64,000 bases of DNA from Fructilactobacillus hinvesii. Its GTDB lineage: Bacteria > Bacillota > Bacilli > Lactobacillales > Lactobacillaceae. The translations under genes and the position numbers were made by a program. Positions 36,593-45,482 of this stretch are shown piece after piece. Position 1 is the first letter of the stretch. The number at the start of each line of letters is the position of its first letter. The notes beneath the pieces are model-generated. The model did not search any database, was not told where the DNA came from, and saw nothing but the letters and a program-made list of their open reading frames with translations. Location of the stretch: positions 806,001-870,000 of the forward strand of contig NZ_CP097118.1 in NCBI RefSeq assembly GCF_024029435.1. Direction: 5' to 3'.

Positions 36593-37194
36593 GATTGCGT
36601 TCCTTCTAGGCGATCGCCGTCAGGGGCCGTGTAAATTCCGTTAATAATAATTTCAATTAAACTAAAGATGAGGCCACTTACCGGGAAGAAGCAAATGGCA
36701 ATGGCCGTGACAATGATTAAAGTAGGGAATTTCCAACTGGTCAAGAAGCGGTAGCTCATGGTGTTTTTGATTTTACGCATCCCCACTTGATCATTTTCAT
36801 TTTTCATTTCGCTTATGATTACTTGACATAAAAAGAGATAGGAGAGGTTCCAAGCGGTAAAGAACAGAAGGTAGAATAATTGGGGAGCTACGCTATTCAT
36901 AAACTTTCCGACCCAGGCGGAGGCTACTGGAATTAAAGACATTGTAAATAGCCAAAGGTTGTTAGCCCAGTAAATGCGTTTGGTGACTCGTCTGACCAGG
37001 TAAAAAATGTAGTGTTGGTTGTACCAAGCAACGCCAATAAAGGCAAAACTGACGATGTAGGCAAATAATTCTGGGATGCCATCAAAAATTTCGTAGAAGT
37101 GCGGGGTGTTGGGAACTTTAAAATCTAAGACCATGATGGTAATGATAATTGCGACAATCGCATCGGTGAGAGCTTCAACTCGTGATTTTTTCAC
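36586..37194 (-). CDS. TMEM175-family (DUF1211) potassium channel-like protein
   Basis: 202 aa with about six membrane helices. The N-terminal helix carries the family pattern RVEALTDAIVAIIITIMVLDFKVP; the usual RxxxFSD selectivity-linked motif reads RVEALTD here, so the Phe is Leu and the Ser is Thr. GTG start at 37194 with SD GGAGG 8 bases away. Bacterial members form K+-conducting tetramers. A single-gene unit; role in this organism unknown. Confidence 0.86.
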   Translation of the reverse strand: MKKSRVEALTDAIVAIIITIMVLDFKVPNTPHFYEIFDGIPELFAYIVSFAFIGVAWYNQHYIFYLVRRVTKRIYWANNLWLFTMSLIPVASAWVGKFMNSVAPQLFYLLFFTAWNLSYLFLCQVIISEMKNENDQVGMRKIKNTMSYRFLTSWKFPTLIIVTAIAICFFPVSGLIFSLIEIIINGIYTAPDGDRLEGTQSK

Positions 37195-37380
37195 CGTACA
37201 AACCTCCAGTTAAAATGTAATTCTTCAATTGAAAATTATAGCATAATTTGATCTGCTTCAAATTCCCAAATAAAAGTGATTGGTAAAATAAGCGTGCTTT
37301 ATTTCCCGTTGGGGAATTGGTATGATTAAAATAATTATTTTAGGTTGGAAAATTAGGCATCAGTGGAAGTTTTCTAGGAG

Positions 37381-37824
37381 TTGATTAAAATTAAGCAATA
37401 TTACATCGTAGATCAATCATTACTACCGGAAATGTTTGGCAAGGTAATCGCTGCCCGTCAGTTACTAGAGGAAGGTAAGGTTGCAAACATTAGTGAAGCG
37501 GTAAAAGCGGTTGGCATCAGCCGGGGAAGTTACTATAAGTACAAAGACATGGTGTATTCGACGGATGATTCGAGTTGGAACCGCAAGGCCGTGATTGCAT
37601 TAATGTTAAACGATCGCCCAGGGGTCCTGTCCCAACTTTTAAAACAGGTGGCAGATAGTGGTGCCAGTATCCTAACGATTAACCAAAACATCCCCATCCA
37701 TCAGATGGCTAGCGTGGTAATTTCGTTAGATTTGACCCACATTACAATTACGATTGATGAATTACTAACCAAGTTTAAGCAGGTTGAAGGGGCCAGTCAG
37801 GTTCGCTTGGTTTCCATTGAATAA
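37381..37824 (+). CDS. ACT-domain protein, PheB/UPF0735 family, unusual start
   Basis: About 147 aa: an N-terminal helical part with a small HTH-like stretch (VGISRGSYYKYKDMVY), then an ACT domain (RKAVIALMLNDRPGVLSQLLKQVADSGASILTINQ) that in relatives senses amino acids. Homologues begin right at QYYIVDQ. The start is awkward: TAGGAG (37375-37380) touches the TTG at 37381, so that SD cannot serve it; GTGGAAG further up is 11 bases away. The ATT at 37390, 9 bases after AGGAG, is an alternative. A promoter TTTATT-17-TATGAT lies at 37298-37326. Confidence 0.85.
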   Translation: MIKIKQYYIVDQSLLPEMFGKVIAARQLLEEGKVANISEAVKAVGISRGSYYKYKDMVYSTDDSSWNRKAVIALMLNDRPGVLSQLLKQVADSGASILTINQNIPIHQMASVVISLDLTHITITIDELLTKFKQVEGASQVRLVSIE

Positions 37825-37840
37825 TCAACTTTGAGCAAAC

Positions 37841-37877
37841 AAAAAGCGGTTGAAAATAATTTCAATCGCTTTTTTTG
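37841..37877. terminator. Bidirectional terminator
   Basis: AAAAAGCGGTTGAAA pairs with TTTCAATCGCTTTTTT; A-run and T-run flank both sides. Confidence 0.88.
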
Positions 37878-37882
37878 ATGCT

Positions 37883-38926
37883 TTAAGCTTGGTCATCAAC
37901 CACTAATAACGACTTGATGGCTTTTCGTTGATCCATTGCGTCGTAAGCTTCTTGAATTTGATCTAATGTAAATTGCTTGGTAAAGACCTTGCCGGGGTTA
38001 ATCTTACCGTCTAAGACGGCTTGTAAGAGTTCTTCTCTGTCGTAGGTAGTAACAGAAGCAATTCCACCCCGCAAACCAGTGTTGTTGTAGAACAATTGGT
38101 TGGTGTTCATTTCGGCTTTTTGCGGAATCCCCACTCGTCCGATTACGGCACCGGGACGAACCAGTTTAGTGGCTGTATCGACGGATTGTTCCGTTCCGAC
38201 ACATTCCAGCACGGCATCGACACCACTACCAGTTAGTTCCATTACGTGTTTAACGGCTTCGTCACCACGTTCTGGAACAATATCAGTTGCCCCAAATTCC
38301 TTGGCTAATTTTTGCCGGTCTTCGTGACGACTCATGGCAATGATTCGTTTAGCGCCACGCAACTTAGCAGAAATGACTCCACACAGACCAACGGCTCCGT
38401 CACCCATGACAGCAACCGTATCGCCTGGCTTTACTTCGGCTGTGACAGCAGCATGGTAACCAGTGGCCATGACGTCAGATAAAGTGACAAATGAATTTAA
38501 CATTTCTGAAGAGTAGTCAGATGGTTGGCCAGGAATTTTTACGAGGGCCCAGTTAGCATTGATAAACCTGAGGTATTGGGCTTGGTAACCATTGATACTA
38601 CCAGTTTCTCGGTTCAAACAATTTCCGTCAAAACCAGCTTTACAAGCGGCACAATGCCCACATCCATGGGTAAAAGGAGCGATAACAAAGTCACCCGGTT
38701 TAACGTTAGTAACTTCAGAACCAACTGATTCTACAATTCCGATTCCTTCGTGTCCCGTTGGAGTTCCACTTTCTCGCTTGGAAATGCCCCGGAACCACCA
38801 GAGGTCAGAACCACAAACACTGGCACGCACGATTTTAATGATGGCGTCCGTTGGTTTTTGAATTTTTGGTTTCGGCTGATCTTCGATCCGCATTTCGCCA
38901 GGTTTAATAAACGTAGCTGCTTTCAT
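37883..38926 (-). CDS. Zinc-dependent alcohol dehydrogenase family protein
   Basis: 347 aa medium-chain dehydrogenase. Catalytic zinc ligands: Cys in SVCGSDLWW, His and Glu in GHEGIGIVESVG. Structural zinc cysteines are in HGCGHCAACKAGFDGNC. The nucleotide site is VAVMGDGAVGLCGV, with acidic/basic residues after beta-2 (MSRHEDRQK) suggesting NADP(H) use; this is inference. It is divergent from the ABC-F gene across a palindrome-rich gap. Substrate unknown. Confidence 0.93.
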   Translation of the reverse strand: MKAATFIKPGEMRIEDQPKPKIQKPTDAIIKIVRASVCGSDLWWFRGISKRESGTPTGHEGIGIVESVGSEVTNVKPGDFVIAPFTHGCGHCAACKAGFDGNCLNRETGSINGYQAQYLRFINANWALVKIPGQPSDYSSEMLNSFVTLSDVMATGYHAAVTAEVKPGDTVAVMGDGAVGLCGVISAKLRGAKRIIAMSRHEDRQKLAKEFGATDIVPERGDEAVKHVMELTGSGVDAVLECVGTEQSVDTATKLVRPGAVIGRVGIPQKAEMNTNQLFYNNTGLRGGIASVTTYDREELLQAVLDGKINPGKVFTKQFTLDQIQEAYDAMDQRKAIKSLLVVDDQA

Positions 38927-38950
38927 AATAATTCCTCCGTAATTTTAGTT

Positions 38951-39030
38951 GTAGTTATACTACGTCAATTAGTTGTCAAAAGCTAATTGGTAAACTACTA
39001 AATTAAGTATAGCGGGCGTTTCAGTAGTTT
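38951..39030. promoter_or_regulatory. Cluster of GTAGT/ACTAC inverted repeats
   Basis: Palindrome GTAGT-TAT-ACTAC (38951-38963) overlaps a minus-strand -10-like TATAAC. CAATTAG/CTAATTG arms lie at 38966-38972 and 38983-38989, flanking a minus-strand TTGACA. AAACTACT (38992-38999) and AGTAGTTT (39023-39030) form a further inverted pair. This looks like operator DNA for the dehydrogenase gene, possibly shared with the ABC-F gene. Confidence 0.5.
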
Positions 39031-39094
39031 GCGAATATTTTGTTTTGCGGTTGACAGAAATTCTAGTTGGGGGGCCTAACTACGCTAAAATCGG

Positions 39095-39122
39095 TTGACA
39101 AATGTAATAATTCGTTTAAAAT
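39095..39122 (+). promoter_or_regulatory. ABC-F gene promoter
   Basis: A perfect TTGACA (39095-39100), 16-base spacer, TAAAAT (39117-39122). Another TTGACA at 39051-39056 has no well-spaced -10. The resulting leader would be only about 30 bases, too short for a ribosome-sensing attenuator. Confidence 0.65.
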
Positions 39123-39157
39123 GATAACAATTTATTTTTAAAAACGGAGGGAATGTT

Positions 39158-40648
39158 ATGGAAGAGATTAAGTTGCAAAACGTTTACTTTGCTTATCCCG
39201 AAAAGCCGACGCCTGTGTTTACCGATTTAAACCTGACCTTTAATGCTGATTGGAAGCTCGGGTTAATTGGTCGTAATGGTCGGGGGAAAACCACCCTACT
39301 GAAATTAATTGCGGGAAAGCTGCATGGCAGTGGGACGATTAATAGTCGACTTGCATTTCAGTTCTTTCCGTTTCCAGTTACTACGGAGAAAACGGTCAGG
39401 GAGTTATTTACGCAATTAGGACAGACCCCCATTTGGCAGTTGAAACGGGAGTTATCGCTTCTGGGATTGTCTCCGACTCTTTTAGAACGGGAATATCAAA
39501 CTCTTTCTGGCGGAGAAAAAACAAAGGTGCAACTGAGCATGTTATTTGCTGATGATACGACCTTTAAGCTGATTGATGAGCCAACTAATCATCTAGATCA
39601 ATTGGGGAACCAACAGGTTATTGATTATCTACAACAAAAACAAGGCTTTATCTTAGTTAGTCATAATGCTTTTTTACTTGATCAGGTTTGTAACCACATT
39701 TTAGCGCTCGAAAAGACTGGGGTTGATTTATATCATGGTAATTACCATGCATTTAGAGAACGACGCCAGTTAGCTGAACAAGAACGACAGGCGACGAATG
39801 GCAAAATTGACCACCAGATCGCTCGGTTGGAAAAAAGTGCGCGGCAAACCAAACAGTGGTCGCAGAGTAAGGAAAACCAAAAGTTTAACCGGAAGGGCGA
39901 TCCGAACCAGAAGGTAATGGATCGGGGCATGATGGGCAATCGTGCGGCCCGGATGATGAAAAAGGCTAAAGTAGCAGAACGTAAGCGGAATCAGGCAATT
40001 AAGCAGCAAGTGGCCCTGAAAAAAGAAGTTGAAACGGTGGAACCGTTGGAGCTAAAGTTTCCCCAGTCAGGAACTGAAACTTTGTTACGCTTGAACTCGT
40101 TACACCTCGGTTATGGGCAACGATGGTTGTTTGCCCCAGTCTCTATAACGGTTAAGCGCGGAGATGTAGTGGGAATTACTGGTCCAAACGGGCAGGGGAA
40201 AACCAGTTTATTCCAAGCAATCAGCGAAACATTTGACGGCCAACAAGCGGGTGCATTACAACGGGCTCCTCATTTAACGATTAGTGCTTTATTTCAAAGT
40301 TATCATCATACTGAAACAATTCCAGAGTACATTGAGAACCTGGGATTAGATCGAGAACTGTTTTTGAGTAACCTGCACAAGTTAGGAGTCGCTAGAACCG
40401 ATTTCAATAAGCACATTGACCAAATGAGTGCCGGTCAACAAAAACGGGTCGAACTGGCGCGTTCGTTGTCCACTTTGGCAGATCTCTACCTGTGGGACGA
40501 GCCACTAAACTATCTAGACGAATATAACCGCCGTCAATTAGTGGAATTAATAACGGATAGTCGGATGACGTTGCTGGTCATTGATCACGATGCCGAATTT
40601 ATCCAAACGGTTGCGAGTCACATTTTACAGCTGCAACCGAATCATTAA
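39158..40648 (+). CDS. ABC-F ribosomal protection protein, Lsa type
   Basis: 496 aa, two ATPase domains without membrane parts. Walker A: GRNGRGKTTLLKL and GPNGQGKTSLF. Signatures: LSGGEKTKV and MSAGQQKRVELA. Walker B: LIDEPTNHLD and LWDEPLNYLD. The interdomain linker (about residues 200-300) is basic and helical. By eye it matches enterococcal Lsa(A) over its length (WKLGLIGRNGRGKTTLL, EQMS-like region, LYLWDEPLNYLD). Such proteins displace lincosamides, streptogramin A and pleuromutilins from the ribosome; resistance here is inference. An MFS gene follows at once. Confidence 0.92.
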   Translation: MEEIKLQNVYFAYPEKPTPVFTDLNLTFNADWKLGLIGRNGRGKTTLLKLIAGKLHGSGTINSRLAFQFFPFPVTTEKTVRELFTQLGQTPIWQLKRELSLLGLSPTLLEREYQTLSGGEKTKVQLSMLFADDTTFKLIDEPTNHLDQLGNQQVIDYLQQKQGFILVSHNAFLLDQVCNHILALEKTGVDLYHGNYHAFRERRQLAEQERQATNGKIDHQIARLEKSARQTKQWSQSKENQKFNRKGDPNQKVMDRGMMGNRAARMMKKAKVAERKRNQAIKQQVALKKEVETVEPLELKFPQSGTETLLRLNSLHLGYGQRWLFAPVSITVKRGDVVGITGPNGQGKTSLFQAISETFDGQQAGALQRAPHLTISALFQSYHHTETIPEYIENLGLDRELFLSNLHKLGVARTDFNKHIDQMSAGQQKRVELARSLSTLADLYLWDEPLNYLDEYNRRQLVELITDSRMTLLVIDHDAEFIQTVASHILQLQPNH

Positions 40649-40661
40649 ATGGAGAATGAAA

Positions 40662-41882
40662 GTGAAGATCAAACCAATTAAACAAGTGGCGGTGAACGAC
40701 TTAGCTAGTTCAGTTGCCACTCAGGCCTTTAGCATCTATACGGTTTGGTACATTGCCAGTCATCTGCACAACCAGAGCTTAATTTCACTGCTAGGAGGTC
40801 TAGAATTATTAACGGTAGTTCTTGCTCCCATCGGTGGAGTAGTGGCAGATACTTGGTCTCGGGTTAAGATTATGCAAATAATTAGTGTGCTTCGAACTGG
40901 GCTATTGTTTGCCTTCGTATTGCTGCTAATTTTCACCCAGCAATTAAATTATTTGTTGCTTGCAACTGGAACGGGACTTAGTATTCTAGCTGCTTTTTAT
41001 AGTCCAGCAGTTGAAGCAATTATTCCGGATTATGCTAATTCAGAGGATGAACTGGTTCAAAACAATACAATTGTGAACGTTGCCAACCAAACGGCCACGA
41101 TTACGGCTTCTGTGGTAGCGGGACTTTTTACTTTTTTGCCAAGTAATCTGATTGCATATGGATTACTGTTGCTATTATTGGCACTGGCAACGATTAGCAT
41201 CTTACGGTTACAAGACCATTCGCACCGCCAACCAATGACAAATCCGTGGTCTAATTTTCGGTTGACCAAACTAGGCAGCGAATTTCGTGCCATCGGGAAA
41301 ATTCCGGTGATTAAGGTTTTATTGCCATATGCAATTATTTTGAATCTGAGCTTTTGGACCTTTTGGTTTTTAACCCCATTGTACTTAACCACCTACTTAC
41401 ATCGTTTTCGCATTGCCTTTTCGCTACAAGAACTGTTGATTGGGGTGGCAGCGATTAGCTGTGGAATTGTAGTGGGCAAATATACTAATTTATTGGCAAG
41501 GTTGATTCGTTATTATCCCGTCTTTTTGCTGTTTCAGGGCAGTGGATTTGTAATCTTTTTTTTGGTAATGCAAATAACCACCAACTTGCTAGTTCAAATT
41601 GTAAGCTTCTGTCTGGCTTGGATTTTGTATGGGGTCTTTAACTTCTTAACCGGACTCATGTTTATCACGGCCGTGCAAAGGAAGTTGCAGCCTAACCAAA
41701 TGGGGAAAACACTGGGAACGATTTTCTCAATCTTTGGGATTTTAGCCCCATTAGCATCGTTAATTACCGGGGTGATTCACCAACCAACGACTCCGTTAAT
41801 GTTGGGATTAGTCTGCCCAATGATCTTGGTTCCACTATTGATGTTGTTTGATCGCCGGGTAAAACGGGCTTTGCAGGCTTAA
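40662..41882 (+). CDS. MFS transporter, 12-helix exporter type
   Basis: 406 aa with about 12 membrane helices. Motif A-like region GGVVADTWSRVKIMQ; FYSPAVEAIIPDYANSEDELVQNN resembles the macrolide/siderophore exporter branch. GTG at 40662 is chosen because GGAG lies 7 bases upstream; the ATG at 40656 is too near and the longer frame overlaps the ABC-F gene. It starts 13 bases after the ABC-F gene, so the two form an operon, plausibly with related efflux/protection roles. Confidence 0.88.
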   Translation: MKIKPIKQVAVNDLASSVATQAFSIYTVWYIASHLHNQSLISLLGGLELLTVVLAPIGGVVADTWSRVKIMQIISVLRTGLLFAFVLLLIFTQQLNYLLLATGTGLSILAAFYSPAVEAIIPDYANSEDELVQNNTIVNVANQTATITASVVAGLFTFLPSNLIAYGLLLLLLALATISILRLQDHSHRQPMTNPWSNFRLTKLGSEFRAIGKIPVIKVLLPYAIILNLSFWTFWFLTPLYLTTYLHRFRIAFSLQELLIGVAAISCGIVVGKYTNLLARLIRYYPVFLLFQGSGFVIFFLVMQITTNLLVQIVSFCLAWILYGVFNFLTGLMFITAVQRKLQPNQMGKTLGTIFSIFGILAPLASLITGVIHQPTTPLMLGLVCPMILVPLLMLFDRRVKRALQA

Positions 41883-41886
41883 AACG

Positions 41887-41920
41887 AAAGAGAGCCGTCC
41901 GAGTATGGATGACTCTCTTT
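41887..41920. terminator. Bidirectional terminator
   Basis: AAAGAGAG-CC-GTCC pairs with GGAT-GA-CTCTCTTT with two mismatches. Convergent genes on both sides. Confidence 0.75.
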
Positions 41921-41935
41921 ATTATTGTGATTAAA

Positions 41936-42778
41936 TTAATCAGCTTGGTGCTCATGCATGAACCGTGGCAACGCTTCTGAAATTTGGTGTGGTAAAACTA
42001 CGTACTGCTGCTGAGCCAGTTGATCCGCAATGGCACTGTGGCTGTACACTGCCGCCAAAACTGCTTCATTAACGTTGTGGAACTGAGCGACAAACCCACT
42101 GATGATGCCGGCCAGGGTATCGCCCATCCCACCGATTGCTTGCGCGGGAGTCCCAGTGGTATTTTGAAAGGCCCCCATCGGGGTGAAAACCTCTGTTTGT
42201 GCAGATTTAACCACGGCAATTAGGTGTGAATTATTGATTGATAGTTGGTTGTACGCTTGCTGGTTGGTTTTTGGATTTTGGTCCGCTAATTTTACTCCCG
42301 TCAGCCGTTCCCATTCCATCTGATGAGGCGTCAAAATGATGGTAGCCGCTGGAAGTGGGATTTTTTCTTTGGCAATCAAAGTTAGGGCTGATCCATCAAT
42401 TAATAACACCTGGTGGGAAGAAACCAGACTAAACACCAACTTAATTAGCTGAAGGTCCTGGTCATCCGTTCCTAATCCAGAACCTAAACTAATCACGTCC
42501 ATCGTGGGCAGTAGCTGGTTTAAATGCATTTGATCTTGATAATCAGCAAACATGGCTTCTGGAACCCAATTATGTAAACTTGTCTGATTGCTAGGATCCG
42601 TAAAGGCTGTGGTTAGACCTGCGCCAGCGTAAACAGTTCCTAAGGTACTCATAATGATAGCGCCTCCGAAGTTTCGGTTGCCCCCGATTAGAGCTACTTT
42701 ACCATAGGTTCCCTTAAAGCTCTTTGTTGGCCGTTTGCGAATTACTTTTGGTAGAATTGATGCTGTAATTAGTTTCAT
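41936..42778 (-). CDS. nnrD: ADP/ATP-dependent NAD(P)H-hydrate dehydratase
   Basis: Repairs hydrated NAD(P)H. 280 aa of the ribokinase-like YjeF C-terminal family. Seen: KGTYGKVALIGGNRNFGGA, AGAGLTTAF, GLGTDDQD, LTPHQMEWERL and the nucleotide/anion-hole motif GGMGDTLAGIISGF. The epimerase half is not fused, as usual in Firmicutes with split genes. The ATG at 42778 has SD GAGG 8 bases upstream; the GTG at 42787 overlaps that SD. Confidence 0.95.
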   Translation of the reverse strand: MKLITASILPKVIRKRPTKSFKGTYGKVALIGGNRNFGGAIIMSTLGTVYAGAGLTTAFTDPSNQTSLHNWVPEAMFADYQDQMHLNQLLPTMDVISLGSGLGTDDQDLQLIKLVFSLVSSHQVLLIDGSALTLIAKEKIPLPAATIILTPHQMEWERLTGVKLADQNPKTNQQAYNQLSINNSHLIAVVKSAQTEVFTPMGAFQNTTGTPAQAIGGMGDTLAGIISGFVAQFHNVNEAVLAAVYSHSAIADQLAQQQYVVLPHQISEALPRFMHEHQAD

Positions 42779-42871
42779 TAGATTCACCTCGCAGCTATTA
42801 TAGCATTATCGCGGCCGATTCATGATAGGATAGAAGATAGAATAAAGAAGATTGAGAAAGGATGATCACAC

Positions 42872-44272
42872 ATGACAGATTGGAAAGCTACCGCTGCCAA
42901 GTATCAAGATCAATATTTAGCGGATTTGAAACAACTCGTAGCGATTGATAGCTCGCGTGATGTTGAAAACCAAACGGATGAATTTCCACTTGGTCCAGGT
43001 CCAGCTCAGGCGTTAAATCAGTTTTTGCAATTTGGGGAACGAGATGGATTTACCACTAAAAACATTGATAACGTAGTGGGCTACATTGAGTACGGAACTG
43101 GTGATGATTATTTTGCTATTTTAGGGCATGCTGATACGGTTCCCGCTGGAAATGGCTGGGATACGAATCCCTTTGAATTACTGGTCGAAGATGGTCAAGC
43201 AATTGGTCGGGGAACTTCCGATGATAAGGGTCCAGCGTTGGCTGCTTACTATGGCTTACGAATTCTTAAGGACCTTGGCATTGAACCAAAACTGAAAATT
43301 CGGTTGATCATTGGGACTGACGAAGAGACCAATTGGACGGGCATGAAGCGTTATTTTGAAACGGAACCCGCTCCAACTGCCGGTTTTTCTCCTGATGCAG
43401 AGTTCCCGTTGATTAACGGAGAAAAGGGAAACGTAACCTTTGAAACTCATTTTGACGGAGCGAGTGCCATTGCGGAGCAACAATTGTTGTCATTTAATGC
43501 TGGGTTAAAGGAAAACATGGTGCCGCGAGACGCAGAAGCTTTTGTAACGATGGAAGATCCCGATACTGTTTTACAGGAATTTGATGCTTTTATCGGTGAT
43601 GCCCCAATTAGTGGATCGGCTAGCATCATTGGTAAGCAGGTTCATTTTGAAGTAGTCGGAAAAGCGGCTCACGGAATGGAGCCACGGAACGGAATTAACG
43701 CCGGGACTTACCTAGCAATGTTTTTGAAGCAACTGCCTTTAGATCAAACGGGAACGAATTTCATTCGCTTCATTACGAATAATTTGCACGATGATTCCCG
43801 GGCGCGACAACTCGGACTTCAGTTTACCGATGAAACCATGGGGGATTTAACCATGAACGTTGGGTTAATGACCTATGATGCTGAAACTGGGGGATTAGTC
43901 AACACAAACTTCCGGTATCCCAAGGGAATTGGACCGGACGAAATTCAACGGCAATTAGAAAAAGCCGCTACTCCATATCAAGCGACGGTGACGCAAACTA
44001 ACGATATGGAACCCCACTTTGTTCCAGCCAATGATCCATTAGTTACAAACCTGATGGATGTTTATAAGGAACAAACGGGACAAACCAACGCGCAACCAGA
44101 AGTAGTCGGTGGGGGAACGTTTGCTCGTTTAATGGAACACGGGGTTGCCTTTGGGGCGTTATTCCCAGGAACCACGGATACAATGCACCAAGCAAACGAA
44201 TTTCAACCGATGTCTGATCTGCTGTTAGCCATGTCGATTTATGCGCAAGCCATTTTTATGGTGACTAAATAA
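42872..44272 (+). CDS. pepV: Dipeptidase PepV
   Basis: Zinc M20 dipeptidase, 466 aa, that splits dipeptides taken up from the medium. Metal site motifs: LGHADTVPAGNGW, GRGTSDDKGPALAAYY, GTDEETNW (catalytic Glu), SPDAEFPLINGEKGN; a lid domain is inserted (AAHGMEPRNGINAGTYL), and the last His is near GTTDTMHQANEF. The N-terminus WKATAAKYQDQYLADLKQLVAIDS is diagnostic of PepV. SD GAAAGGATGA. Confidence 0.97.
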   Translation: MTDWKATAAKYQDQYLADLKQLVAIDSSRDVENQTDEFPLGPGPAQALNQFLQFGERDGFTTKNIDNVVGYIEYGTGDDYFAILGHADTVPAGNGWDTNPFELLVEDGQAIGRGTSDDKGPALAAYYGLRILKDLGIEPKLKIRLIIGTDEETNWTGMKRYFETEPAPTAGFSPDAEFPLINGEKGNVTFETHFDGASAIAEQQLLSFNAGLKENMVPRDAEAFVTMEDPDTVLQEFDAFIGDAPISGSASIIGKQVHFEVVGKAAHGMEPRNGINAGTYLAMFLKQLPLDQTGTNFIRFITNNLHDDSRARQLGLQFTDETMGDLTMNVGLMTYDAETGGLVNTNFRYPKGIGPDEIQRQLEKAATPYQATVTQTNDMEPHFVPANDPLVTNLMDVYKEQTGQTNAQPEVVGGGTFARLMEHGVAFGALFPGTTDTMHQANEFQPMSDLLLAMSIYAQAIFMVTK

Positions 44273-44329
44273 ATTATAAGGCAGTAGTTGACATCGATAG
44301 TGATTCGTTATACTGTAAAGACAATTTAA

Positions 44330-44598
44330 AGAACGAAACGACGGAAAAGTTGAGTATGAAATTCAAAATCACAGAGAGTCTCCGGCTGGTGCGAGGAGAT
44401 GATGGCGGATTTCAGAAGATGGACTTGGAGTCATTAGCGGTGAATCATGAGCCGCTAACGGAGTGGTGGTCGTTATTACCACAGGGTTTTAGCTAGTGAA
44501 TGGCTGTAACTCAACGAGGCTGGTGTAGTGATGCACTAGTAAACTAAGGTGGTAACGCGAAGCATTCGTCCTTTTGACTAAGGATGAATGCTTTTTGT
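44330..44598 (+). promoter_or_regulatory. T-box leader, probably methionine type
   Basis: T-box AAGGTGGTAACGCG lies near 44545. The terminator AGCATTC-G-TCCTT pairs with AGGA-T-GAATGCT and TTTTT (44561-44597). In stem I, GAAATTC/GGATTTC arms enclose the upper part (GGTGCGAG loop), and the opposed loop holds ATG (44419-44421), the Met codon, at the specifier position. Other triplets there are possible, but the downstream MetQ-like gene agrees with Met. Confidence 0.9.
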
Positions 44599-44624
44599 TT
44601 ACAATCATGAAGGGGGAAGCAGGA

Positions 44625-45467
44625 ATGACAAAAACAACGCGTCGATTAGTTTGGCTGGGAATTTTAATTTTTATTCTAGTAATGGGATATTTTAGCTTCT
44701 TTCGGGGTACCAGTGAACAAAAGAATACGATTAACGTTGGCATTATGGCTGGTTCTAAAGCAGAACAGCAGATTTGGGATTCAGTTGCCCAAACGGCAAA
44801 GCAAAAATATGGATTAACGGTTAAATTTCAACGTTTTACGGATTACAGTCAACCGAACACAGCCTTGGCCAATCACAGTATTGATGTCAATGCCTTTCAA
44901 AATTATCCCTTCTTAGATTTGTGGAATCAAAAACACCATGATCACATCGTGGCGGTAGGTGATACAATCATCGAACCAATGCGGATTTATTCTCACCAAA
45001 CCAAACGGGTTGCTGATCTTCCCAATGGAAGTACCGTAACGGTTCCAAACGATGCGAATAATGAATCACGAGCGTTGTTTGTGCTTCAAAGTGCCGGACT
45101 TTTAAAACTAAAACCAAACACGAAGCTTGCTGACGCTCGCTCAATTATTGCTAATCCGCGGAATCTACAAATTAAGGAAGTTGATGCTAGTCAGACAGCC
45201 CGTTCCCTAAACGATGCAGGAGCAGCAGTGGTGAACGGAAACTACGCTCAGGCTGCTTCGCTAGATCCCCACCAGGCGATTTTTACCGAACCATTTGACC
45301 ATCATTCTAAGCAGTGGATTAATTTCATTGCTGCTAACCGAACAGATCGCAATGATCCGCGGATTAAAAAGCTAGTGAAGGCTTACCAAACTAAAAAGAC
45401 GGCCGCTAAAATTAAGCAGGTATCTGGGATTAACCAGGTGCCGGCTTGGAATCTGAACTTGAAGTAG
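44625..45467 (+). CDS. MetQ/NlpA-family substrate-binding protein without lipobox
   Basis: 280 aa. The binding-protein domain is MetQ-like: INVGIMAGSKAEQQIWDSV, FTDYSQPNTALANHSIDVNAFQNYPFLD, GDTIIEPMRIYSHQTKRVADLPNGSTVTVPNDANNESRALF (shown in pieces), NGNYAQAA. The N-terminus RRLVWLGILIFILVMGYFSF is a membrane anchor, with no Cys for lipidation; the whole N-terminal region lacks Cys. Start at 44625 follows GGGGGAAG. It is under a Met-type T-box with an M20 hydrolase. The usual MetN and MetP partners are not next to it. Confidence 0.88.
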   Translation: MTKTTRRLVWLGILIFILVMGYFSFFRGTSEQKNTINVGIMAGSKAEQQIWDSVAQTAKQKYGLTVKFQRFTDYSQPNTALANHSIDVNAFQNYPFLDLWNQKHHDHIVAVGDTIIEPMRIYSHQTKRVADLPNGSTVTVPNDANNESRALFVLQSAGLLKLKPNTKLADARSIIANPRNLQIKEVDASQTARSLNDAGAAVVNGNYAQAASLDPHQAIFTEPFDHHSKQWINFIAANRTDRNDPRIKKLVKAYQTKKTAAKIKQVSGINQVPAWNLNLK

Positions 45468-45482
45468 AAAGGATGAATTAAC

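Noticed and set aside
37322..37384. 20-codon leader peptide overlapping the ACT-domain gene start
   Set aside because: Its ATG lies inside the likely -10 (TATGAT), so it would not be transcribed from that promoter.
39101..39157. Ribosome-sensing attenuator before the Lsa-type gene
   Set aside because: From the best promoter the leader is about 30 bases, with no leader peptide or terminator hairpin.
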